DNA of 64,000 nt from Kitasatospora sp. A2-31 (lineage in GTDB: Bacteria; Actinomycetota; Actinomycetes; Streptomycetales; Streptomycetaceae), in assembly GCF_022288725.1 (NCBI RefSeq), contig NZ_JAKNTA010000011.1, positions 124,001 through 188,000 of the forward strand, given 5' to 3'. The notes beneath the pieces were generated by a model, which saw only the letters and a list, made by a program, of their open reading frames with translations, did not search any database and had not been told where the DNA came from. Of the stretch, positions 53,365-62,786 are shown piece by piece; position 1 is the stretch's first letter; each line of letters starts with the position of its first letter. Position numbers and translations under genes: made by a program.

Positions 53365-55152
53365 TCAGAAGAGGAAGTACCGCTGGGCGAGCGGCAGTTC
53401 GGCGGCCGGCGCGGGGGTGACCAGCTCGCCGTCGACGGTGACGGTGAACGTGTCGGGGTCGACCCGCACGTGCGGCCGGGCGCTGTTGTTGACCATGTGC
53501 TCCTTGGTGACACCGCGGGTGTTCCGGATCGCGGTGAACTGCTTGGCCACGCCCAGCTGTTCGGCGAGCCGCTCGGGCAGCCCGTGCTCGATCGCCACCG
53601 GTGCGGTGAAGTTGAGCGAGTTGGCTGCCGCGGAGCGCCCGGTGGCACCGAACATCGGCCGGGGGAGGACGGGTTGGGGGGTGGGGATGGAGGCGTTGGC
53701 GTCGCCCATCTGCGCCCAGGCGATCTGGCCGCCCTTGAGCACGAGGTCGGGCTTGGCGCCGAAGAAGGCCGGCGTCCAGAGCACCAGGTCGGCGAGTTTG
53801 CCGGGCTCGACCGAGCCGATCTCGCCGTCCAGGCCCTGGGCGACCGCGGGGTTGATGGTGTACTTGGCGACGTAGCGCCGGGCCCGGTGGTTGTCGGCGC
53901 GACCGTCGCCGGGCAGCGTGCCGCGGCGGGCCTTCATCACGTGGGCGGTCTGCCAGGTCCGCAGCACGACCTCGCCGATCCGGCCCATGGCCTGGGAGTC
54001 GGAGCTGATGATGGAGATGGCGCCGAGGTCGTGCAGGACGTCCTCGGCGGCGATGGTCGCGGGCCTGATCCGGGACTCCGCGAACGCGAGGTCCTCGGGG
54101 ACGTGAGGGCTGAGGTGGTGACAGACCATCAGCATGTCGAGGTGCTCGTCGGCGGTGTTGACGGTGTGCGGCCTGGTCGGATTGGTGGAGCTGGGCAGCA
54201 CGTTGAGCTCGCCGACCACGGTGATGATGTCGGGGGCGTGACCGCCGCCGGCACCCTCGGTGTGGTAGGCGTGGACGCCGCGGCCGGCGATCGCGGCGAG
54301 GGTGTCGCCGACGAATCCGGCCTCGTTCAAGGTGTCCGTGTGAAGCGCGAGTTGGGCACCGGTCCGGTCGCAGACCCGCAGGCAGGCGTCGATCGCCGCG
54401 GGGGTGGCTCCCCAGTCTTCGTGGATCTTGAAACCGAGCGCGCCGGCCCGCAGCTGGTCGTGCATCGCCGCCTCGTTGACGGTGTTGCCCTTGCCGAGCA
54501 GGCCGAGGTTGACCGGCAGGCCGTCCATCGCGGCGAACATCCGGCCGAGGTGCCAGGCGCCCGGGGTGATCGTGGTGGCCTTGCTGCCCTCGGCGGGGCC
54601 GGTCCCGCCGCCGACCAGGGTGGTCACGCCGGAGGCCAGTGCCTCGTCGGCCAGTTGCGGGCAGATGAAGTGGACGTGCGCGTCGATCGCCCCGGCGGTG
54701 ACGATCCGCCCGTTGCCGGAGATCACCTCGGTCTCGGGGCCGATGACCAGGTCCGGGTGGACGCCGTCCATGGTCTCCGGGTTGCCGGCCTTGCCGAGGG
54801 CGGTGATCCGGCCGTCCCGGATGCCGATGTCGGCCTTCACGACGCCCCAGTGGTCGAGCACCACGGCGCCGGTGACGACGGTGTCGGGGGCGCCCTCGGC
54901 CCGGCCCGCGCGGGCCTGGCCCATCGACTCGCGGATCACCTTGCCGCCGCCGAAGACGGCCTCGTCGCCGCCGCGGCTGCGGTCCTCCTCGATCTCGATG
55001 AGCAGGTTGGTGTCGCCGAGCCGGATCCGGTCGCCGGTCGTCGGACCGTAGAGGTCGGCGTAGCGCTCCCGGGTGAGGCGCAGGGCGGGGCGGCCGGCCG
55101 CAGCGCGGCCGGCGGCGTCGGCGGCGGGCCGCTCGACCGCGGGGTCAGCCAT
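53365..55152 (-). CDS. ureC: Urease subunit alpha
   Basis: The 595-residue catalytic subunit, which splits urea to ammonia and carbamate at a di-nickel site. GAIDAHVHFICPQ supplies His159 and His161; the carbamylated Lys is K242 in ALGFKIHEDWGATPAAI; the flap is LMVCHHLSPHVPEDLAFAESRIR. Length is slightly more than the usual 570 because of a 23-residue Ala-rich lead. All catalytic motifs are present. The start overlaps ureB by 8 bases. Confidence 0.97.
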   Translation of the reverse strand: MADPAVERPAADAAGRAAAGRPALRLTRERYADLYGPTTGDRIRLGDTNLLIEIEEDRSRGGDEAVFGGGKVIRESMGQARAGRAEGAPDTVVTGAVVLDHWGVVKADIGIRDGRITALGKAGNPETMDGVHPDLVIGPETEVISGNGRIVTAGAIDAHVHFICPQLADEALASGVTTLVGGGTGPAEGSKATTITPGAWHLGRMFAAMDGLPVNLGLLGKGNTVNEAAMHDQLRAGALGFKIHEDWGATPAAIDACLRVCDRTGAQLALHTDTLNEAGFVGDTLAAIAGRGVHAYHTEGAGGGHAPDIITVVGELNVLPSSTNPTRPHTVNTADEHLDMLMVCHHLSPHVPEDLAFAESRIRPATIAAEDVLHDLGAISIISSDSQAMGRIGEVVLRTWQTAHVMKARRGTLPGDGRADNHRARRYVAKYTINPAVAQGLDGEIGSVEPGKLADLVLWTPAFFGAKPDLVLKGGQIAWAQMGDANASIPTPQPVLPRPMFGATGRSAAANSLNFTAPVAIEHGLPERLAEQLGVAKQFTAIRNTRGVTKEHMVNNSARPHVRVDPDTFTVTVDGELVTPAPAAELPLAQRYFLF

Positions 55153-55474
55153 CGAGCGGGCCTCCCGTCTCGCCGCGCAGGCCCGCGATCTCGCGGCGGC
55201 CGGTGATCGGGACCAGCTCGACCTCCACCGGGATCCCCGGCTCGAAGCGGACGGCGGTGCCGGCGGGGACGTTCAGCCGGCGCCCGTGAGCGGCGCCCCG
55301 GTCGAAGTCGAGGCCGGGATTGGCCTCGGCGAAGTGGTAGTGCGAGCCGACCTGGACCGGCCGGTCGGCGCCGTTGCGAACGGTCAGCCGGGTCACCGGA
55401 AGGCCGAGGTTCAGCGCGATCTCGCCCTCGCCGTGGAGGATCTGACCAGGGATCACGCGTTCGACGGCGCTCAC
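55145..55474 (-). CDS. ureB: Urease subunit beta
   Basis: A 109-residue beta subunit: PGQILHGEGEIALNLGLPVTRLTVRNGADRPVQVGSHYHFAEANPGLDFDR, GRRLNVPAGTAVRFEPG. Starts at GTG 55474, overlapping the ureA stop (GTGA), so the subunits are made in step. Confidence 0.95.
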   Translation of the reverse strand: MSAVERVIPGQILHGEGEIALNLGLPVTRLTVRNGADRPVQVGSHYHFAEANPGLDFDRGAAHGRRLNVPAGTAVRFEPGIPVEVELVPITGRREIAGLRGETGGPLDG

Positions 55475-55773
55475 TGGATCGGCCCGTGGACGGTGACCAG
55501 CTTGGTGCCGTCCGGGAAGGTCGCCTCGACCTGGACGTCCGGGATCATCTCGGGGATCCCGTCCATCACGTCGTCCCGGGTGAGCACCTTGCGGCCGGAG
55601 TCCATCAGCTCGGCCACGGTCCGGCCGTCGCGGGCGCCCTCCAGGACGTGCGAGGTGATCAGGGCGACCGCCTCGGGGTGGTTGAGCCGCAGGCCGCGGG
55701 CCCGGCGGGAGCGGGCCACGTCGGCGGCCACGTGGACGAGCAGGCGCTCCTGCTCGTGAGGGGTGAGTTTCAT
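55471..55773 (-). CDS. ureA: Urease subunit gamma
   Basis: A 100-residue gamma subunit: MKLTPHEQERLLVHVAADVARSRRARGLRLNHPEAVALITSHVLEGARDGRTVAELM, DGIPEMIPDVQVEATFPDGTKLVTVHGPI. First gene of the operon; its promoter lies in the 55774-56165 gap. Confidence 0.95.
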   Translation of the reverse strand: MKLTPHEQERLLVHVAADVARSRRARGLRLNHPEAVALITSHVLEGARDGRTVAELMDSGRKVLTRDDVMDGIPEMIPDVQVEATFPDGTKLVTVHGPIQ

Positions 55774-56165
55774 CTGCGCGCACCTTCGAGGGGGGTAAGA
55801 GCGCGCGGACACGACACTGTGCCGCGGTGGTGGCGCATACCGTAGCGGACGAACGACCCCGGCGGCAGTGGCCCTCACCCGTCCGGGTTGGCATCACTAT
55901 GCGGGGCCCGCCATTTCTATGACGCGACTCGCCGCCAAGGGTGCATGATCCCGGCGCGAACCTCAATTCGAGCTCAAGTACTGAACCTACTCATCAGTTA
56001 CGTAACACATGTATGAACTGAATGCCCCCTACCTGCGGCGATGTAGGGGCGAAGTAGGTAAACATTCAGCAAAGGAATCTGTGCAGAGGCCTATGAATAC
56101 GCCTACTGTGTGGCAACTCTCCGCGCTCCGATGGCCGGGGCCCCCACACCACAGAGAGATTTCGC
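55774..56165. promoter_or_regulatory. Divergent control region, urease operon / APC permease
   Basis: A 392-bp gap, lower in GC than its surroundings, that must hold promoters for both sides. GTTACGTAAC at 55997-56006 is a perfect palindrome containing the GTnAC half seen in GlnR boxes; the full four-part box is not present. CCCCTAC (56026-56032) and GTAGGGG (56043-56049) form a small hairpin. Confidence 0.45.
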
Positions 56166-57834
56166 ATGGCATCCCTCAACCAGCTCTCCCCGCCGAGCAC
56201 CGGTACCGACTCCGGTACCACCAACCACCGCTCGCTGCGCCGCGAGGTCGGACTGATCGGCCTCATGTGGGCCTCGGTCGGCTCGATCATCGGCTCCGGG
56301 TGGCTGTTCAGCGCCAAGAACGCCTCCATGGTCGCCGGCCCCGCCGCCCTCATCTCGTGGGGCATCGGCGCCGTCGCGATCGCACTGCTGGCGTTCGTCC
56401 ATGCCGAGCTCGGCGGCCTCTTCCCCGTCGCGGGTGGCACCGCCCGCTACCCGCACTACGCCTTCGGCGGCCTGGCGGGGATGTCCTTCGGCTGGTTCTC
56501 CTGGCTTCAGGCGGCGACCGTGGCGCCGATCGAAGTCTTCGCCATGATCAACTACGCCACGCACTGGTCGTTCGCCGAGGGCCTGCAGCGGCCCGACGAG
56601 ACGCTGACCACCAGCGGCCTGATAGTCGCCGTCTTCCTGATGGCCCTCTTCGTCGCGGTCAACTTCCTCGGCGTCAAGGTGCTCGCCCGCACCAACAGCA
56701 TCACCACCTGGTTCAAGATCGCCGTCCCGCTGGCCACGATCTTCGTCCTGGCCATCACCAACTTCCACCCGGGCAACTTCACCGAGCACGGCTTCGCGCC
56801 GTTCGGCATCAAGGGTGTCCTCACCGCGATCAGCACCAGCGGCATCATCTTCGCCCTGCTCGGCTTCGAGCAGGCCCTGCAGATCTCCGGTGAGAGCCGC
56901 AACCCCAAGCGCGACATCCCGCGCGCCGTCATCGGCTCCGTCAGCATCGGCACCCTGATCTACGTCCTGCTCCAGGTCGTCTTCATCGCCGCGATTCATC
57001 GCCGCGATCCCCGCCGCGAGCCTCGCCGGCGGCTGGGCCGGACTGGACTTCGAGGGCATCAGCCGCCCCTTCGCCGGCCTCGCGATGACCGTCGGCCTCG
57101 GCTGGCTGGCCTACGTCCTCTACGTGGACGCCATCGTCTCCCCCGGCGGCGCCGGCCTGATCTACACCACCTCCACCTCGCGCATCTCCTACGGCCTCAG
57201 CAAGAACGGCTACGCGCCGCAGGCCTTCGAGAAGGTCGACAAGAACGGCGTGCCGTACTTCGGCCTGATCATGTCCTTCGTGACCGGCGTGATCTGCTTC
57301 CTGCCGTTCCCGAGCTGGCACGAGCTGGTGGGCTTCATCACCTCCGCGAGCGTGCTGATGTACGCCGGCGCCCCGCTCGCCTTCGGCGCGCTGCGCCGCC
57401 GCCTGCCCGACCGCGAGCGCTCCTACCGCCTGCCCGGTGGCGCCTTCATCTCGCCGGTGTCCTTCGTGGTCGCCAGCCTGATCATCTACTGGTCCGGCTG
57501 GGACACCCTGTACCGCCTGGGCTTCGCCATCCTGATCGGCTACCTGCTGCTCGGCGGCTACGCCCTCTACGCGATCCGCAAGGGCCTGCCGAACGCCCCG
57601 CGCCTGGACTGGCGGGCCGCCCAGTGGCTGCCGGCCTTCCTGCTGGGCCTCGGCGTGATCTCCTGGCAGGGCACCTTCGGCGGCCAGGGCAACATCCCGA
57701 TGTGGTGGGACATGCTCGTGGTCGCGGTCTTCGCCCTCGGCATCTACTTCTGGGCCATCCGGGTCGCGCTGCCGGCCGACGTGATCGAGCAGAACATCGA
57801 AGACGTGGAGGTCGTCGACGCGGGCGGTCACTGA
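56166..57834 (+). pseudogene. APC family amino acid permease, split by a 13-bp duplication
   Basis: A 551-residue permease once the duplication at 56982-57007 is reduced to one copy. Marks: LIGLMWASVGSIIGSGWLFSAKNASMVAGPAALISW, HAELGGLFPVAGGTARYPHYAFG, IIFALLGFEQALQISGESRNPKRDIPRAVIGS, then in the second frame LGWLAYVLYVDAIVSPGGAGLIYTTSTSRISYGLSKNGYAP. Twelve membrane spans expected. It may import an amino acid or amine; the divergent urease operon suggests nitrogen supply. A strong terminator follows. Confidence 0.87.
56982..57007. repeat. Exact 13-bp tandem duplication in the APC permease
   Basis: TTCATCGCCGCGA at 56982-56994 and 56995-57007. The single-copy reading gives a smooth membrane helix (VVFIAAIPAASLAGG), so the second copy is the error or mutation. 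Confidence 0.95.
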
Positions 57835-57870
57835 CGCACCCCACCACCCCTCGACGATCGCCCACCCGAC

Positions 57871-57904
57871 GCACGGGCCCGCCGGTTCTCCGGCGGGCCC
57901 GTGC
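57871..57904. terminator. Bidirectional terminator
   Basis: Perfect 15-bp stem (57871-57885 with 57890-57904), TTCT loop, between the convergent APC permease and the FAD hydroxylase genes. Confidence 0.85.
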
Positions 57905-57940
57905 GCTGTGCCGTCGCCCGCTCGGTGCGGGCGGGCAGGG

Positions 57941-59566
57941 CTAGATCTTCAGCACCGCGCGCAGGGCCGCCCCCACCGCCGCCTCCGGGTCCGCGGCCGC
58001 GCCCTCGGAGCGCCAGGCGACGAAGCCGTCGGGGCGGACGAGCACCGCGCCGTCCGGGCGCACGCCGTGCAGCTCGGCGAAGTCCGTCCCGGGCTCGGGC
58101 GCCAGGTCGTCGTCCGCGCCGGTGCCGATCCGGTAGGCGTCCAGCGGGACGGCCAGCCGGTCCGCGGCCCGCCGGGCGCCGTCCAGCCAGGCCGCCCCCT
58201 CCGGGCCGGTGAGCAGCACCATCGCCTGCTCGTAGAGGTCGAGCGTGGAGAGCTTCACCCCGGCCCGCAGCAGCCACTGGTGCGGTGCCCGGCTGCCGGG
58301 CTCGCCGTTGGCCCCGAACTGCTCCGGCACCACAGGGCCGGCCGGGTCCGTACCGACCACGGCGCCCGCGGGGTAGCGGTAGCCGAGCGCCACCGCCAGC
58401 ACCCCGGCCTGCCGTCCGACACCCGGCACCACCGCGTACCCGGGGTGGCTGTGCTCGGCCGACCGGGCCGAGGCGCGCTCGCTGGTGACCCGCGCCACCG
58501 GCTGCCGCTCCCGCCCGTACGACTCCAGCAGCTCCGGCCCGGCCCAGCCGCAGAGCACCGCCGCCAGCTTCCAGGCCAGGTTGTGCGCGTCCTGGATGCC
58601 GGTGTTGGAGCCGAACGCGCCGGTCGGCGACATCTCGTGCGCGGAGTCCCCGGCCAGGAAGACCCGGCCGCTGGAGTAGCGCTCGGCCACCCGCTCGGCG
58701 GCGTGCCAGGGCGCCTTCCCCGTGACCTCGACCTCCAGGTCGGGGATGCCGACCGCGGCCCGGATGTGCCGGACGCAGCGCTCGTCGGTGAACGCCTCCA
58801 GCGGCTCGCCGTGCTCCGGGTGCCAGGGCGCGTGGAAGACCCACTCCTCGTGGTTGTCCACCGGCAGCAGCGCGCCGTCCGCCTCCGGGTTGGTCAGGTA
58901 GCAGGCGATGAAGTGCCGGTCACCCACCGCCTCGGCCAGCCGCTTGGCCCGGAAGGTGATGCTGACGTTGTGGAAAAGCTCGCCCTTCCCGGACTGGCCG
59001 ATGCCCAGCCGCTCCCGGGCCGGGCTGCGCGGACCGTCCGCGGCGACCAGGTACTGCGCCCTGACCGTCCGCTCCTCACCGGTCTCCCGGCTGCGCAGCA
59101 GCGCCGTGACGCCCTCGGCGTCCTGCTCGAAGGAGACCAGCTCGGTGCTGAACCGCACGTCTCCGCCCAGCTCGCGGGCGGACCGCAGCAGCACCGGCTC
59201 CAGGTCGTTCTGGCTGCACAGGCACCACGAGCTCGGGCTGAACCGGGCCAGCCGGCCGCCCGGGTCGATCTCCCGGAACAGCCACTCCTGCTCGGCGCCG
59301 GTCAGCGAGGGGGCCTGGAGGATGCCGTGGTTCGCGGCGAGCACCGAGGCGGCCTCGCGGATCGCCGGCTCGATCCCGGCGACCCGGTAGAGCTCCATCG
59401 TACGGACGTTGTTGCCTCGGCCACGCGGGTGATGCGAGGTGTCGGAGTGCTTCTCGACCAGCAGGTGTCTGACACCCAGTCGGCCCAGGAAGAGCGAGGC
59501 GGACAGCCCGACCAGCGAGCCGCCGACGATCAGGACCGGCACCCGGTCGTCAACCTTCGGATTCAT
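57941..59566 (-). CDS. whiE-VIII: FAD-dependent polyketide hydroxylase, WhiE-ORFVIII type
   Basis: A 541-residue aromatic hydroxylase of the PheA/TfdB-FAD family. FAD motif VLIVGGSLVGLSASLFLGRLGVRHLLVEK near residue 10, then RGRGNNVRTMELYRVAGIEPAIREA and the second FAD site VFLAGDSAHEMSPTGAFGSNTGIQDAHNLAWKL. A thioredoxin-like C-terminal domain ends AELHGVRPDGAVLVRPDGFVAWR. It adds oxygen to a polyaromatic. It is divergent from the PKS operon, as ORFVIII is in whiE spore pigment clusters. Confidence 0.9.
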   Translation of the reverse strand: MNPKVDDRVPVLIVGGSLVGLSASLFLGRLGVRHLLVEKHSDTSHHPRGRGNNVRTMELYRVAGIEPAIREAASVLAANHGILQAPSLTGAEQEWLFREIDPGGRLARFSPSSWCLCSQNDLEPVLLRSARELGGDVRFSTELVSFEQDAEGVTALLRSRETGEERTVRAQYLVAADGPRSPARERLGIGQSGKGELFHNVSITFRAKRLAEAVGDRHFIACYLTNPEADGALLPVDNHEEWVFHAPWHPEHGEPLEAFTDERCVRHIRAAVGIPDLEVEVTGKAPWHAAERVAERYSSGRVFLAGDSAHEMSPTGAFGSNTGIQDAHNLAWKLAAVLCGWAGPELLESYGRERQPVARVTSERASARSAEHSHPGYAVVPGVGRQAGVLAVALGYRYPAGAVVGTDPAGPVVPEQFGANGEPGSRAPHQWLLRAGVKLSTLDLYEQAMVLLTGPEGAAWLDGARRAADRLAVPLDAYRIGTGADDDLAPEPGTDFAELHGVRPDGAVLVRPDGFVAWRSEGAAADPEAAVGAALRAVLKI

Positions 59567-59870
59567 CAATTGCTCCAGCCTGTACGGGGGTTCGCGGCCC
59601 GGCTGCGGGGCACGGCGCCGCCCTCGGCGGGGCCGGACGGACAGCGGCCCCGTCCTTCCATCCCCCGCGCCGGGGGCGTTCTGCCGCCTCTTCGCTCGGA
59701 TGGCCCGCATATCTCGCGCAACCCGTGGGGTCCGCGCACGATCGACCTCAGGCCTGGCGCCGAACGCCAGGGCCGACCGCCACCGCACCGCCCTCCTCCC
59801 GCCGGGCGCAGTCCACGGACCGCCGCCCGGCGCGACCCTTCGCGGGCGGCCCAGAAGCAGAAAGTGGATC
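59567..59870. promoter_or_regulatory. Divergent promoter region of the spore pigment genes
   Basis: A 304-bp gap between whiE-VIII (minus) and whiE-I (plus). In S. coelicolor each side has its own developmentally controlled promoter (whiEP1 and whiEP2). I could not pick a clear promoter by eye. Confidence 0.5.
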
Positions 59871-61034
59871 ATGACGACTCTGTCCGAACCGCAGGCGCAG
59901 CAGCACGCCGAGACCGACACCCGGCTCCGCGTGATGCTGATGCTCGAAATCAAGGACGGCGCCCAGCAGCGCTTCCTGGACGTCTACGAGAAGCTGCGCC
60001 ACCAGGTGGCCTCGGTCCCCGGCCATGTGAGCGACCAGCTCTGCCAGTCGATCAACGACCCGCGGCAGTGGCTGATCACCAGCGAGTGGCGGGACCAGGA
60101 GACCTTCCTGGAGTGGGTGGACAGCCCCGCGCACCGGGAGATGGTCAAGCCGATGCACGGCTGCGTCAGCGACACCTTCCGCTCGCTGCGCTACTCCATC
60201 CTCCGCGAGACCTCCGCGGCCGGCGCCACCGGCACCCGCGCGCCGATGCCGGTCCCGCCCGGCCTGCCCCGCACCGAGACCCCGGGCCACGTCGGCCCGC
60301 CGCAGGCCGCCCCCGGCCCGGACGGCGTGGTCCGCCACGCGCTGACCTTCACCGTCAAGCCGGGCAGCGAGCACGAGGTGGCCAGGATCCTGTCCGGCTA
60401 CGCCTCCCCCAAGGCCGAGGTCGACGAGAGCACCCGGCTGCGCCGCACCTCGCTGTTCATGCACGGCAACCGGGTCGTCCGGGCGGTCGAGGTGATCGGC
60501 AGCCTCGGCGACGCGCTGCGCCACGTCGCGATGCAGCCCGAGGTCCGGGCCGTCGAGGAGGCCATCAACCCGTACCTGGAGGAGGCCCGGCAGCTGGGCG
60601 ACCCGCAGTCCGCGCGCGCCTTCTTCGCCAAGGCCGCGCTGCCCGCCGAGCACCAGGCGATCGCCGGCTCCCCCGCGTCCGGCCGGCTGCACCGGCACGC
60701 CGTGCTGTACCCGGTGAAGCCGGGCAACGCGCGGGCGGTGACCGAGCTGCTGGCCGAGTACGACAACCTCGCCACCGCCGACCCGACCGGCCCGGTCGCG
60801 GCGAGCACCGTCTTCCACCGCGACGACATCGTGGTCCGCCTGGTGGACCTGCGGGTTCCCGCCGAGGCCGACCCGGCCGCCGCGATCGGCGTGGCGGGCG
60901 AGCGGGAGGCCACCGTCCTCGGCCGGCTGCTCGAGCTCGGTGCGGAGGGCGACCTGCGGACCGTCGCCGGCCTGAGCGCGTTCCTCGCCGCCCGCTCGAT
61001 GAGCCCGGTCACCGACCGCAGCTCGGAGAACTGA
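59871..61034 (+). CDS. whiE-I: SchA/CurD-like protein with N-terminal monooxygenase-like domain, WhiE-ORFI type
   Basis: A 387-residue protein. Residues 20-105 form an antibiotic-biosynthesis-monooxygenase-like ferredoxin fold (LRVMLMLEIKDGAQQRFLDVYEKL, QWLITSEWRDQETFLEWVDSPAHREMV). Two SchA/CurD-like repeats follow (RHALTFTVKPGSEHEVARILSGY; RHAVLYPVKPGNARAVTELLAEYDNL). It is the first gene of spore pigment operons; its exact step is not known, perhaps ring handling or oxygenation. ATG 59871 starts after AAAGTGGATC. 59 bp to the cupin gene. Confidence 0.85.
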   Translation: MTTLSEPQAQQHAETDTRLRVMLMLEIKDGAQQRFLDVYEKLRHQVASVPGHVSDQLCQSINDPRQWLITSEWRDQETFLEWVDSPAHREMVKPMHGCVSDTFRSLRYSILRETSAAGATGTRAPMPVPPGLPRTETPGHVGPPQAAPGPDGVVRHALTFTVKPGSEHEVARILSGYASPKAEVDESTRLRRTSLFMHGNRVVRAVEVIGSLGDALRHVAMQPEVRAVEEAINPYLEEARQLGDPQSARAFFAKAALPAEHQAIAGSPASGRLHRHAVLYPVKPGNARAVTELLAEYDNLATADPTGPVAASTVFHRDDIVVRLVDLRVPAEADPAAAIGVAGEREATVLGRLLELGAEGDLRTVAGLSAFLAARSMSPVTDRSSEN

Positions 61035-61093
61035 CGGCCCGTCAGCCACGTCGCAGGACCGGAAGACCAGACCCCACACTCGGAGGAACAACC

Positions 61094-61528
61094 ATGACCA
61101 CGCAGTACCCACGGATCGTGCACGTCGACGAGGCCCCGGAGAACCGGCGGCGCGGCGGCGACCTGCGCGCCATGCTCACCCCCACCACCTGCGGCGCGAC
61201 CAGCGGGTTCATGGGTCTGGCCATCGTGCAGCCCGGCGAGCGGATCGGCGAGCACTACCACCCGTACTCCGAGGAGTTCGTGTTCGTGGTGTGCGGCGAC
61301 CTGGAGGTGGACCTGGACGGCGAGACCCGTCCGATCAGGCCCAACCAGGGCCTGATGATCCCGGTCAACATGCGCCACCGCTTCCGCAACGTCGGCGACA
61401 CCGAGGCCCGGATGGTCTTCCACCTCGGCCCGCTGGCGCCGCGGCCGGAGCTCGGCCACGTCGACACCGAGGAGACCGAACCGGCCGTCGCCTCCGGCCC
61501 GCCGGAACACGCCAAGGTCGCTTCGTGA
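61094..61528 (+). CDS. whiE-II: Cupin protein, WhiE-ORFII type
   Basis: A 144-residue single cupin: RRGGDLRAMLTPTTCGATSGFMGLAIVQPGERIGEHYHPYSEEFVFVVCGDLEVDLDGE, then PVNMRHRFRNVGDTEARMVFHL. HYHPYSEE and the later His make the metal site. In type II PKS clusters such cupins help cyclise or oxidise the chain. GGAGG before the ATG. Its stop overlaps the KS-alpha start. Confidence 0.9.
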   Translation: MTTQYPRIVHVDEAPENRRRGGDLRAMLTPTTCGATSGFMGLAIVQPGERIGEHYHPYSEEFVFVVCGDLEVDLDGETRPIRPNQGLMIPVNMRHRFRNVGDTEARMVFHLGPLAPRPELGHVDTEETEPAVASGPPEHAKVAS

Positions 61529-62781
61529 CACGGCGTGTCGCCGTCACCGGGATCGGTGTGGTGGCGCCCGGCGGTGTGGGCGTGCCGGCCTTCTGGCGGC
61601 TGCTCACCTCCGGGCGCACCGCCACCCGGGGCATCACGCTCTTCGACCCCACCGGGTTCCGCTCCCGGATCGCCGCCGAGTGCGACTTCGACCCGGCGGC
61701 GCACGGGCTGGGCCCCGAGGAGGTCCGACGAGCGGACCGCTACGTGCAGTTCGCCATGGTGGCGGCGGACGAGGCGATCGCCGACGCCGGGCTCGACCTG
61801 GCCGCGGAGGACCCGTGGCGGATCGCCGTCTCCCTCGGGACGGCGGTCGGCGGCACCACCCGGCTGGAGCACGACTACGCCCTGGTGAGCGCCGGCGGCG
61901 ACCGCTGGGACGTCGACCACCGGCAGGCCGAGCCCCAGCTGCACCGGGCGTTCGCGCCCAGCACGCTGGCCTCCGCGGTCGCCGAGCGCACCGGCGCGCA
62001 CGGCCCGGTGCAGACCGTCTCCACGGGCTGCACCTCCGGACTGGACGCGATCGGCTACGCCTTCCAGGCGGTCGAGGAGGGGCGCGCCGACATCTGCATC
62101 GCCGGCGCCTCCGACTCCCCGATCTCACCGATCACCGTCGCCTGTTTCGACGCCATCAAGGCCACCAGCGAGCGCAACGACGATCCGGAGCACGCCTCCC
62201 GCCCGTTCGACGCCCACCGGGACGGCTTCGTGCTCGGCGAGGGCGGCGCCGTCCTGGTGCTGGAGGAGCTGGAGCACGCCCGGCGGCGCGGCGCCCGGAT
62301 CTACGGCGAGATCGGCGGGTTCGCCACCTTCGGCAACGCCTACCACATGACCGGCCTCACCCAGGAGGGCCTGGAGATGTCCCGGGCGATCGACGAGGCG
62401 CTCGCCCACGCCCGGGTGAACCGGACCGAGGTCGACTACGTCAACGCGCACGGCTCGGGCACCAAGCAGAACGACCGGCACGAGACGGCGGCCGTGAAGC
62501 GCTCGCTCGGCGGGCACGCCTACGAGACGCCGATGAGCTCGATCAAGTCGATGGTCGGGCACTCGCTCGGCGCGATCGGCGCGATCGAGGTGGTCGCGTG
62601 CACCCTCGCCCTCGCCCACGGCGTGGTGCCGCCGACCGCCAACTACGAGACTCCGGACCCGGAGTGCGACCTCGACTACGTGCCGCGCACCGCGCGCGAG
62701 CTGCCGCTCCGTCACATCCTGTCGGTCGGAAGCGGATTCGGCGGATTCCAGTCCGCCGTCGTGCTGAACAGAACGGGGTGA
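61525..62781 (+). CDS. whiE-III: Type II PKS ketosynthase alpha, WhiE-ORFIII type
   Basis: A 418-residue ketosynthase that extends the polyketide with malonyl-ACP. Catalytic Cys169 in VQTVSTGCTSGLDAIGYA, His in NAHGSGTKQND and VGHSLGAIGAIEV. DFDPAAHGLGPEEVRRADRYVQFA is typical of KS-alpha. It pairs with KS-beta just downstream (5-bp gap). Sequence style is that of spore pigment KSs. Intact. Confidence 0.95.
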   Translation: MTRRVAVTGIGVVAPGGVGVPAFWRLLTSGRTATRGITLFDPTGFRSRIAAECDFDPAAHGLGPEEVRRADRYVQFAMVAADEAIADAGLDLAAEDPWRIAVSLGTAVGGTTRLEHDYALVSAGGDRWDVDHRQAEPQLHRAFAPSTLASAVAERTGAHGPVQTVSTGCTSGLDAIGYAFQAVEEGRADICIAGASDSPISPITVACFDAIKATSERNDDPEHASRPFDAHRDGFVLGEGGAVLVLEELEHARRRGARIYGEIGGFATFGNAYHMTGLTQEGLEMSRAIDEALAHARVNRTEVDYVNAHGSGTKQNDRHETAAVKRSLGGHAYETPMSSIKSMVGHSLGAIGAIEVVACTLALAHGVVPPTANYETPDPECDLDYVPRTARELPLRHILSVGSGFGGFQSAVVLNRTG

Positions 62782-62786
62782 TTCCC

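Noticed and set aside
52894..55206. A 770-codon plus-strand frame.
   Set aside because: It is antisense to ureF and ureC.
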